Notes under the pieces: model-generated
What the model saw: only the letters and a program-made list of their open reading frames with translations
Told to the model about the DNA's origin: nothing
Database searches by the model: none
Assembly (NCBI GenBank): GCA_022705125.1
Contig: JAKJFB010000217.1
Location: forward strand, 1-5,369
DNA length: 5,369 nucleotides
Source: Pseudomonadota bacterium
Lineage (GTDB): Bacteria > Pseudomonadota > Gammaproteobacteria > Pseudomonadales > UBA5518
Reading direction: 5' to 3'
Translations under genes and position numbers: made by a program
Shown: piece after piece, positions 1 through 5,369 of the stretch
Layout of the letters: every line of letters starts with the position of its first letter
Numbering within the stretch: position 1 is the stretch's first letter

Positions 1-205
1 GCAGCAGCGCCACCTGGCGCTCCACCAGCGACACCGCGGCGCCGGCCCGGTGCGGCAGTTCGAGCTCGGCGAGGATGGCTTCGTGGCGCAGGAAAAAGTC
101 CGGGTGGCGCGCCAGGTACGCCAGCACCTGCTCCACGCCGGGTTCGTTGTCCGCCTCGACTTCCGTCGCCCGCATGCGCAGGATGGCGCCGAATTCTTCT
201 TTCAT
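1..205 (-). CDS. DUF484 family protein, N-terminal 68 codons (partial, runs off left edge)
   Basis: This is the start of a DUF484 (YigA-like) protein; the family is usually a little over 200 residues, so roughly the first third is present. Visible landmarks are an acidic N-terminus, the stretch [13 protein letters not shown] at about residues 29-41, and the [18 protein letters not shown] block at 51-68. In the family this pairing of a 'YL..HPDFF' segment with 'G..VSLVERQ' is the hallmark of the N-terminus, and the part beyond is GAF-like. The biochemical function is unknown. The chosen ATG overlaps the dapF stop as ATGA and has a GAAGGA sequence upstream; an in-frame ATG at codon 11 is less likely because it lacks this arrangement. 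In E. coli and Pseudomonas the gene following DUF484 is the recombinase gene xerC, so xerC is expected just outside the left edge. That is inference, since it is not in the window. Confidence 0.88.
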   Translation of the reverse strand, partial: MKEEFGAILRMRATEVEADNEPGVEQVLAYLARHPDFFLRHEAILAELELPHRAGAAVSLVERQVALL

Positions 206-1032
206 ATTGCGATCTGTCCTTCGAATACCGTGGTCGCGGGGCCGGTCATCATCAGCGGGTCGCCTTCGCCCCGCCATTCGATCTGCAGGAATCCGCCCGG
301 CAGGTGCACGCGCACGCGCTCGTCGAGCAGGCCGCGGATCCGGCCGGCCACTACCGCGGCGCAGGCACCGCTGCCGCAGGCCATGGTCTCGCCGGCGCCG
401 CGCTCGAACACGCGCAACCGCACCTCACCGCGGTCCAGCACCTGCATGAAGCCGACGTTGGTGCGCTCGGGAAAGTCCGGGTGCTGTTCCAGCACCGGAC
501 CGAGCGTCGCAACGGGAGCGGTTTCCACGTCGTCCACCACCAGCACCGCGTGGGGATTCCCCATCGACACGGCGCTGATCTCGACCGGCTGTCCGCAGGC
601 TTCGAGAGTATAGACGGTGGCCTGGCGGGCGGCCGTGAATGGTATTTCTTGCGGTGAGAGGCGCGGGATCCCCATGCTCACCGTGACCACGTTGCCCTTG
701 CCGCAGCTCATGCTGATCGGTCCGCCCAGCGTTTCCACGCGCAGGCGCCGCTTCGCGCTGAGGCGACGGTCGCGGATGAACTTCGCCACGCAGCGCGCGC
801 CGTTGCCGCACTGCTGCGCCTCGCTGCCGTCCTGGTTGTAGATGCGGTAGAGGAAGTCCATGTCGGGAGCGGTGGGCGGCTCTACCACCAGCACCTGGTC
901 GCAGCCGATGCCGCGGTGGCGGTCGGCGAGGAAGCGGATCAACGGCGCGTCGAGGCGCACCGATTGCGTGATCAGGTCGAGCACGACGAAGTCGTTGCCC
1001 GCGCCGTGCATCTTGGTGAAGCGCAGCAGCAT
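202..1032 (-). CDS. dapF: Diaminopimelate epimerase DapF
   Basis: This cofactor-independent cytoplasmic racemase converts LL-diaminopimelate to meso-diaminopimelate, the precursor of lysine and of the peptidoglycan cross-link. It has 276 residues, against 274 in E. coli. The N-terminal signature is [11 protein letters not shown] (5-15). The first catalytic cysteine is C75 in QQCGNGARC, and the second is C219 in [10 protein letters not shown]. Substrate-contact positions known from the family are present: N13, N66, N159 (in MGNPH), N192 (in RTNVGF) and the E210-R211 pair. Both halves of the pseudo-symmetric fold are therefore intact and the enzyme should be active. The ATG at 1032 was chosen because it gives the family-typical [10 protein letters not shown] start and has GGCGGA 8 nt upstream; an in-frame ATG at 1041 would add three residues and overlap lysA by 8 nt. 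The gene begins one base after the lysA TGA, so the two are very probably one transcriptional unit. It overlaps the next gene by ATGA. Confidence 0.97.
   Translation of the reverse strand: MLLRFTKMHGAGNDFVVLDLITQSVRLDAPLIRFLADRHRGIGCDQVLVVEPPTAPDMDFLYRIYNQDGSEAQQCGNGARCVAKFIRDRRLSAKRRLRVETLGGPISMSCGKGNVVTVSMGIPRLSPQEIPFTAARQATVYTLEACGQPVEISAVSMGNPHAVLVVDDVETAPVATLGPVLEQHPDFPERTNVGFMQVLDRGEVRLRVFERGAGETMACGSGACAAVVAGRIRGLLDERVRVHLPGGFLQIEWRGEGDPLMMTGPATTVFEGQIAI
217..222 (-). promoter_or_regulatory. Ribosome binding site of the DUF484 gene, inside dapF
   Basis: GAAGGA is read on the minus strand, ending 11 nt before the ATG at 205. The spacing is slightly long but the match to the anti-Shine-Dalgarno is good. 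It lies within the last codons of dapF and supports initiation at the ATGA overlap. Confidence 0.55.
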
Positions 1033-1033
1033 C

Positions 1034-2296
1034 TCAGCCATCCGCCGGCAGCAGCTGCTCGCCGCGCACCAGGTCCTCGAAGCTCTCGCGGGCACGCACC
1101 AGGAATGCGGTGTCGCCGTCGACCATGACCTCGGCCGGGCGGCAGCGGCTGTTGTAGTTGGAGCTCATCGCGAAGGAGTACGCGCCCGCGCCGGTCACGG
1201 CGAGCAGCTCGCCGCCGGCCAGGGCCAGGCTGCGGTTCTTGCCGAGGAAGTCGCTGGATTCGCACACCGGCCCGACCACGTCATAGACGGCGTGCTCGAT
1301 GTCGTGGCGCGGGCGCACTGCCTCGATGCCCATCCAGGCGCCGTACAGCGAGGGCCGGATCAGGTCGTTCATGCCGGCATCGACGATCGCAAAGCGCTTG
1401 TCGCCGTTGTCCTTCAGGTACTCGACGCGGGTGAGCAGCGCGCCGGCGCGCGCCACGATCGCGCGCCCGGGCTCGGTGAGCAGGGTGTGCGGGCGATTGC
1501 CGAAGCGCGCGAGCAGCGCCGCGGCGTATTCGGCGGGCGTGGGCGGATGCTCCTCGCCGTAGACCACGCCGAGCCCGCCGCCCACGTCGATGTGGTCGAG
1601 CGTGATGCCCTGCGCCGCGAGCTCGTCGACCATCGCCAGCACGCGCTCGAGCGCATCGACAAAGGGGCCGAGCGCGGTCAGCTGCGAGCCGATGTGGCAG
1701 TCGATGCCGGTGACGCGGATGTTCGGCAGGGCCGCGGCGCGCGCGTAGAGCGCGGGCGCCTCGCTGATCGAGACGCCGAACTTGTTCTCGCGCAGGCCGG
1801 TGGAGATGTACGGGTGGCTCTGCGCGTCGACGTCCGGGTTGACGCGAATCGAGATCGGAGCGGTGGTGCCGTGCCCGGCGGCGACCGCCTGCAGTCGCTC
1901 GAGCTCGGCGGGCGATTCGATGTTGAAGCAGAGGATGCGGGCCTCGAGCGCGGCGACGATGTCCTCGTGCGACTTGGCGACGCCGGAGAACACGATGCGC
2001 CCGGGGTCGCCCCCGGCCATCAGCACGCGCCGGAGCTCGCCGCCGGAGACGATGTCGAAACCCGCGCCCCGGCGCGCGAGCAGGTTCAGCACCGCGAGGT
2101 TCGAGTTCGCCTTCACGGCGTAGCAGATCAGGTGCGAGGGCGCCGCCGCCAGCGCCGCGGCGAAGGCGTCGTACTGCGACTCGATCGCCGCGCGCGAATA
2201 GACGTAGACCGGTGTGCCGAAGCGCGCGGCGATGTCATCCAGCGCGACGTCCTCGGCGCACAGCACGCCGTCACGGTAGTGGAAAGCCTCCGTCAT
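1034..2296 (-). CDS. lysA: Diaminopimelate decarboxylase LysA
   Basis: This PLP-dependent fold-type III enzyme carries out the last step of lysine synthesis, meso-diaminopimelate to L-lysine plus CO2, in the cytoplasm. It has 420 residues, normal for the family. The order is the alanine racemase-like barrel followed by the C-terminal beta domain. The PLP lysine is K62 in [10 protein letters not shown]201 lies in DCHIGSQL, the glycine-rich phosphate loop is VGGGLG (238-243), and EPGR (275-278) also contacts the cofactor phosphate. The beta domain carries [11 protein letters not shown] (345-355), whose cysteine and glutamate complete the active site from the partner subunit of the dimer, and [14 protein letters not shown] (369-382), whose tyrosine contacts PLP. 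No key residue is missing. The ATG at 2296 overlaps the lptM stop as ATGA and gives the usual N-terminus. The frame stays open well upstream into lptM and cyaA, but that extension has no family similarity. No strong Shine-Dalgarno precedes the start, so translational coupling to lptM is likely. Confidence 0.97.
   Translation of the reverse strand: MTEAFHYRDGVLCAEDVALDDIAARFGTPVYVYSRAAIESQYDAFAAALAAAPSHLICYAVKANSNLAVLNLLARRGAGFDIVSGGELRRVLMAGGDPGRIVFSGVAKSHEDIVAALEARILCFNIESPAELERLQAVAAGHGTTAPISIRVNPDVDAQSHPYISTGLRENKFGVSISEAPALYARAAALPNIRVTGIDCHIGSQLTALGPFVDALERVLAMVDELAAQGITLDHIDVGGGLGVVYGEEHPPTPAEYAAALLARFGNRPHTLLTEPGRAIVARAGALLTRVEYLKDNGDKRFAIVDAGMNDLIRPSLYGAWMGIEAVRPRHDIEHAVYDVVGPVCESSDFLGKNRSLALAGGELLAVTGAGAYSFAMSSNYNSRCRPAEVMVDGDTAFLVRARESFEDLVRGEQLLPADG
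1041..1046 (-). promoter_or_regulatory. Ribosome binding site deciding the dapF start
   Basis: GGCGGA is read on the minus strand inside the last codons of lysA, 8 nt before the ATG at 1032. This spacing favours the 1032 start over the upstream in-frame ATG at 1041, which the sequence abuts too closely to serve. Confidence 0.5.
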
Positions 2297-2409
2297 GGCG
2301 TGCCGGCCTGGCCGGGCGGCGTCTCGGGGGGCAGAAACAGCGGGCCCTTCTGGCCGCAGCCGGCGAGCAGCGCGACGCCGAGCAATGTCGAGAGAATGAG
2401 CAAGCGCAC
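2293..2409 (-). CDS. lptM: LptM (YifL/LppL-type) small outer-membrane lipoprotein
   Basis: This is a 38-residue lipoprotein gene starting with GTG. The product begins with a short signal peptide (Arg at 2, hydrophobic 3-16) ending in the lipobox LAGC, with the lipidated cysteine at residue 18. It is followed by the family hallmark CGQKGPLFLPPE (18-29) and a short Pro-rich tail, leaving a mature peptide of about 21 residues. In E. coli LptM is known to associate with the LPS translocon LptD-LptE and to promote its oxidative maturation at the outer membrane; the same role is inferred here. The hallmark motif and the position directly before lysA-dapF match the lppL/yifL locus of other gammaproteobacteria. 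GTG at 2409 is the only start that gives an n-region before the hydrophobic core. The Shine-Dalgarno is weak (GGA about 9 nt upstream). The stop overlaps the lysA start as ATGA. Its size and GTG start make it easy to overlook. Confidence 0.93.
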   Translation of the reverse strand: MRLLILSTLLGVALLAGCGQKGPLFLPPETPPGQAGTP

Positions 2410-2438
2410 GGTGGCCGGTCCGCAGGAAATGGACGGCG

Positions 2439-2468
2439 ATTATATAGCCAGCCCGTCGCGGATGGCAT
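2439..2468 (-). promoter_or_regulatory. Sigma-70-type promoter for lptM-lysA-dapF
   Basis: A perfect TATAAT -10 box (2444-2439, minus strand), set in TATATAAT, lies 18 bp after an ATGCCA hexamer (2468-2463) that matches four of six -35 consensus positions. Predicted transcription starts near 2432, giving a leader of about 23 nt before the lptM GTG. The -10 box contains the TAA stop of cyaA and the -35 lies in the last codons of cyaA. This AT-rich patch stands out in otherwise GC-rich DNA. It suggests the lysine/envelope genes can be transcribed independently of cyaA. The call rests on sequence match alone. Confidence 0.65.
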
Positions 2469-5313
2469 CGCTCCCCGTGAGCGCGGCGTTGATCGAGGCC
2501 TCCAGCCGCTGCCGGTGGCGAAGGTAGTGCACGGTCTGCAGCGGCGCGTCGGCGACCGGCGCCACGGCGCTCAGGTCCAGATCGGTGAGGTAGACCGGGT
2601 AGGCACTCGCTTCGTGGCGCCGCCCGAGGATGTACGCGCCGAGTCGCGCGTGGAATTCGGCGCCGAGCTCGCGCTGCGAGAAGGCCACGCCATCGCAGTA
2701 CACCGTGAACAGCGGCTCGCCCTCGTGCGCCTCGGCGATGGCCTGCACCTCCAGGAAGGACCCGGGACGGTAGCCCGGGGGCGCGGGCAGCTCCTGGGCG
2801 CTGTAGTCCCCGCCGGCCGCGCGGACCAGGCGGAAAAAGCGCGACGGCTCGGTCGCGCGCGTCACGGCGGGATCGGCGCCGCCGCTGCCGTTCTGGCGAT
2901 AGCGCACCGATTCGAGGAACTGCGCGATGGCGCCGAGCAGCGTGCCCTCGCGCGCGCCGGCGTACTCCGCGCGCAGGAAGGACCCGTGCTCGTCGACGAT
3001 CGTGACGGCGATGGCTTCGGCCCGCGCCTCGCTGAAGACGCTGCAGCGCCACGGCGTCATGCGGGCGGCGATCACCGGCAACGGCGTGCGCTCCAGTGCA
3101 TGGCGGTCGATCGCGAGCGGGGACCACTGCGGCTGTGGCTCGCCCAGGACCTCGTAGAGCGCCGCCAGGCTGTCGGCGCTGGCACTGCTGCCCGCGCCGC
3201 GCCGGTGCTGCAGCACGTGCAGCTGGTTGCGGATCTCCAGCACGTAGCGCGCGCTGGCGCCACGCTCGCGCTGGACGTGGTGTGCGAGATCGCCGAACAC
3301 TTCCCCCACGCGGGTCGCGATCGGCTCGGCGCGGCTGGGACAGAAACAGCGCACCGCGACGCGCAGGCCCGCATTGCCGTGCGCCAGCGGCAGGAAGTCG
3401 CGCAGGCATCGCAGCAGGCCCTCCACGCCGGCATGCCGCGCGCTGACCAGCTCGCCCCAGCTGTTGCGTGCCACGGTCTCGACGTTGAGCACGAGGTTCT
3501 CGCGCAGCGCGCTGTAGCCGAGGGAGTCGATGCGGCTGCTGACGCGCTGCAGCCCCTGTTCGCGCGCGAGGCGCATCGGATCCGCGGCGACGTTCACGAA
3601 CACCAGCAGGTCCGTGACCCGCGCGGCGCTCGCGAACGCCTCGTCGCCCGGTGCCACGTCGGCATGATCGCCCAGCACGTGCTCGCGCAGTTCACGCAGC
3701 ATGCCCTGCACCTCGCCGGCGCTCAGGCCGTCGGCGCGCTCGCGCACCGCGATGCGCGTGCGCTCGCCGATCACGCCGTTCACGAGGCACCAGCACAGCA
3801 GTTCGCTCAGGCTGGGCGCCTGCCTGAGCGCGCGCCCGGCGGGCATGGCGCTGCCGCGCGTGACGCCGGCCCAGGCCGCCCACAGCGCCGGCGCCCCGTC
3901 GGCCACGCGCAAGGTGCCGATGCTGATCTCGTTCTCGGTGACGTTGATCGCGCGCCCCGGGTTCACGGCGTCTATCTTGCCGGCCTTGCGCTCGTAGGCC
4001 GCGAAGAGCCTGCGCCCGAGGATGTTGAACTCGCGCGCCTCGATGGCGCGAGCCGCATCGCCGCGGCGCGCGAACTCCGACAGGAAGCGGTAGCTCGAGG
4101 TGAGCTCCTTCACCAGTTCGTTGCGCTCGGCCTCGACGTCCTGGATCTTCCAGTGCGAGCGCGAGTCGAGCAGCGCGAGCTTGTCCCTGTCCCAGCCCCA
4201 CTCGGCGACCAGGCGCTCCATCAGCAGCCGCTGCCACGACGGTATGCCCGCGCGCGGGGGCTGCGACAGCTTCTTGCCCGCCTTGTAGTACAGGCAGCGG
4301 CGCACGATCTCCAGGCGCGCGGGCTGCTCGCGCGCCAGCAGGTGACGCTCGATGCGCCGGTAGACCATCACGTAGGGGTCGAGCTCGTCGATGTCCTCGA
4401 GTCCGGCGCAGACCGCGCGCTTGTAGTCGGCGCTGAGGCAGGCGGCGGCCGGGTGATCGGCCGCATAGACCTCGAACAGCAGCAGCTTGAGTACCGATTT
4501 GTAGGGCGAGTCGATGGCCTTGTAGAGCTGCCAGATGCCGGCGCCGAGGAACTCGCCCGCCGGCAGCTCCGCGATTCCCCCGAAATCCACCAGCCCGGCA
4601 CGGCCTGCGTAGCGCTTGCGCATCAGGTGGCTGCAGTACTCGTCGTAGTGCTGCTCGTGCTGCGGCGGGATCAGCCACCATGCCGGCAGGCGACCGGCGA
4701 GCAGGATCGCGGTGCGGTAGAACTCGTCGAGCAGCAGGTAGTGCTGCGCCGTCCCGCAGTTCTCGCCGGTCAGCGCCTCGCGCTGGCCGCGCTTGAATTT
4801 CTCGCCGTTCATCAGGAACAGGTGCGCTTCCAGCCCGATGCCGTGCGCCCACTGCTGCAGCAGCACGGCCTTGCGCGCCAGCAGCGCGAGCTCCTCGCTG
4901 CCGAGCTCATCGGGGTAGCAGATCCAGATATCGAGGTCGCTGCCGTCGGAGTGCCCGAGCGTGCCCGAGCTGCCCATCAGGTAGACCGCGTGCAGGCGCG
5001 GCTCGGGCGTGACCAGGCGCTGCGGGCTGAAGCTGATCGCGAGGCGCCTGGCCTGCGCGAGTTCCGTGGCCGAGGGCGTGTAGCCGCTGATGCCGCAGGG
5101 GGTGTGCTGCGAGACGTAGCCCGGCAGGGCGGGGTGATCGATGTGCAGCAGCAGCGGCAGCAGGTCGAGGAACTGGCGCTGGCGCGGTGCCAGCATGCCG
5201 CGCACGCGCTCGAGCCGCGCGGCGCTGATCGCGCGAAAGCGCGTGAGCAGCCGACGCAACTCCTTGCGGTCTATGCCTTCGTCGGCAGGTGAGATTGCGG
5301 CAGGCGTGGGCAT
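2440..5313 (-). CDS. cyaA: Class I adenylate cyclase CyaA
   Basis: CyaA makes cyclic AMP from ATP in the cytoplasm; cAMP activates CRP/Vfr-type regulators. Class I is the enterobacterial-type cyclase, an N-terminal nucleotidyltransferase-fold catalytic half with a C-terminal regulatory half. The catalytic signature is GSSGTLGHSDGSDLDIW (114-130), with D126 and D128 as expected metal ligands. Other conserved blocks are CGTAQHYLLLDEFYRTA (186-202), WQLYKAIDSPYKSVLK (261-276), RLEIVRRCLYYK (333-344) and EWGWD (371-375). The C-terminal half includes RNSWGEL (616-622), which aligns by memory with RNSWNEV of E. coli CyaA. At 957 residues it is about 110 longer than the E. coli enzyme (848); the extra length includes a tail containing VHYLRHRQRLEASIN (928-942), which resembles Pseudomonas-type CyaA. 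No frameshift or missing catalytic residue is apparent. The ATG at 5313 is the only start before the conserved DEGIDRK segment, but it lacks a properly spaced ribosome binding site. No CRP-type palindrome is visible in the short upstream sequence. Confidence 0.96.
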   Translation of the reverse strand: MPTPAAISPADEGIDRKELRRLLTRFRAISAARLERVRGMLAPRQRQFLDLLPLLLHIDHPALPGYVSQHTPCGISGYTPSATELAQARRLAISFSPQRLVTPEPRLHAVYLMGSSGTLGHSDGSDLDIWICYPDELGSEELALLARKAVLLQQWAHGIGLEAHLFLMNGEKFKRGQREALTGENCGTAQHYLLLDEFYRTAILLAGRLPAWWLIPPQHEQHYDEYCSHLMRKRYAGRAGLVDFGGIAELPAGEFLGAGIWQLYKAIDSPYKSVLKLLLFEVYAADHPAAACLSADYKRAVCAGLEDIDELDPYVMVYRRIERHLLAREQPARLEIVRRCLYYKAGKKLSQPPRAGIPSWQRLLMERLVAEWGWDRDKLALLDSRSHWKIQDVEAERNELVKELTSSYRFLSEFARRGDAARAIEAREFNILGRRLFAAYERKAGKIDAVNPGRAINVTENEISIGTLRVADGAPALWAAWAGVTRGSAMPAGRALRQAPSLSELLCWCLVNGVIGERTRIAVRERADGLSAGEVQGMLRELREHVLGDHADVAPGDEAFASAARVTDLLVFVNVAADPMRLAREQGLQRVSSRIDSLGYSALRENLVLNVETVARNSWGELVSARHAGVEGLLRCLRDFLPLAHGNAGLRVAVRCFCPSRAEPIATRVGEVFGDLAHHVQRERGASARYVLEIRNQLHVLQHRRGAGSSASADSLAALYEVLGEPQPQWSPLAIDRHALERTPLPVIAARMTPWRCSVFSEARAEAIAVTIVDEHGSFLRAEYAGAREGTLLGAIAQFLESVRYRQNGSGGADPAVTRATEPSRFFRLVRAAGGDYSAQELPAPPGYRPGSFLEVQAIAEAHEGEPLFTVYCDGVAFSQRELGAEFHARLGAYILGRRHEASAYPVYLTDLDLSAVAPVADAPLQTVHYLRHRQRLEASINAALTGSDAIRDGLAI

Positions 5314-5320
5314 GCCGCCA

Positions 5321-5348
5321 AGTATAGCGGGCCGGCGTGGCGGCTCAG
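5321..5348 (-). promoter_or_regulatory. Candidate cyaA promoter with -10 box abutting the start codon
   Basis: TATACT (5326-5321, minus strand) matches five of six -10 positions and is isolated in GC-rich DNA. Sixteen bases upstream is CTGAGC (5348-5343), which keeps only the TGA core of a -35 box. The spacing from the -10 to the cyaA ATG is 7 nt, so transcription would begin at or next to the A of the start codon. The -35 hexamer is weak, so this promoter may need an activator, or cyaA may also be read from upstream. Confidence 0.45.
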
Positions 5349-5369
5349 GACGCGGTGCGCGCGGCGAGG
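5345..5369 (-). CDS. Possible C-terminal end of an upstream gene (partial, at window edge)
   Basis: Read on the minus strand, one frame from the right edge gives Leu-Ala-Ala-Arg-Thr-Ala-Ser followed by TGA (5347-5345), 31 bases before the cyaA ATG. This would fit a same-strand gene ending just upstream, and the composition suits this genome. Seven codons cannot identify a family, and a chance stop codon in non-coding DNA is equally possible. The putative -35 hexamer of cyaA overlaps this stop. Confidence 0.2.

Noticed and set aside
2271..2468. Minus-strand 65-codon frame across the cyaA-lysA gap
   Set aside because: It is out of frame with the lipoprotein hallmark. The GTG-started frame at 2409-2293 gives a textbook lipoprotein instead.
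860..2527. Plus-strand open frame of 555 codons opposite dapF, lysA and lptM
   Set aside because: Its translation is low-complexity (Arg, Ala, Val, Asp and Gly rich) with no recognisable motif. The minus strand carries complete, motif-perfect enzymes over the same bases.
2760..2780. CCCGGG repeated twice within 20 bases, hairpin-like
   Set aside because: It is in the cyaA coding frame (Pro/Gly codons), with no U-tract and no gene boundary nearby.
1034..3409. Upstream in-frame extension of lysA to position 3409 (791 codons)
   Set aside because: Only the part from 2296 resembles LysA. The extension overlaps lptM and cyaA in another frame, is extremely Arg/Ala-rich, and would ignore the ATGA-coupled start.
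3692..4852. Second minus-strand frame of 386 codons inside cyaA
   Set aside because: The Arg/Ala-rich translation is a frame shadow of cyaA. The cyaA frame is continuous and conserved throughout.
4954..4974. Tandem 10-base repeat (GTGCCCGAGC twice) in cyaA
   Set aside because: It encodes part of the conserved GSSGTLGHS catalytic segment, so the repeat follows from the protein sequence.
5230..5243. Perfect 5-bp inverted repeat CGCGC-GAAA-GCGCG near the start of cyaA
   Set aside because: It is short, made of simple CG alternation common in this GC-rich DNA, fully inside conserved coding sequence, and has no terminator-like T run.

Overview
All recognisable genes in this window lie on the minus strand, so the biological reading order runs from high to low coordinates. 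The DNA is very GC-rich. Together, a class I adenylate cyclase and the block lptM-lysA-dapF-DUF484 indicate a gammaproteobacterial chromosome. The long cyclase (957 residues, with an extra C-terminal segment) and the lysA-dapF pairing resemble Pseudomonas-type lineages more than the enterics. I cannot name the genus from this sequence.

Layout in transcription order: (1) 5369-5345, possibly the last seven codons of an upstream gene, followed by a short intergenic stretch. (2) cyaA (5313-2440), adenylate cyclase, whose only plausible start codon lies 7 nt after a TATACT box, so its mRNA may be leaderless. (3) A 30-bp gap with no visible terminator, and a strong promoter-like sequence (perfect TATAAT) overlapping the cyaA stop codon. 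(4) lptM (2409-2293), a 38-codon lipoprotein gene starting with GTG. (5) lysA (2296-1034), diaminopimelate decarboxylase, overlapping lptM by ATGA. (6) dapF (1032-202), diaminopimelate epimerase, starting one base after the lysA stop. (7) The first 68 codons of a DUF484 gene (205-1), overlapping dapF by ATGA and running off the left edge.

DapF and LysA catalyse consecutive steps at the end of lysine biosynthesis: LL-DAP to meso-DAP, then meso-DAP to L-lysine. Meso-DAP is also the peptidoglycan cross-linking residue. LptM is an outer-membrane lipoprotein tied to LPS-translocon maturation, so lptM-lysA-dapF is largely an envelope and amino-acid cluster. CyaA makes cAMP for CRP/Vfr-type regulation; its link to the cluster is positional. 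The frataxin gene cyaY, which sits between cyaA and lptM in E. coli and Pseudomonas, is absent from this junction.

The window is almost entirely coding, with no stretch over 60 bases unassigned. I see no mobile element, CRISPR, RNA gene, phage or defence gene, and no undescribed system. What deserves a second look is local: the cyaA start, the tiny lptM with its promoter, and the rearranged junction.
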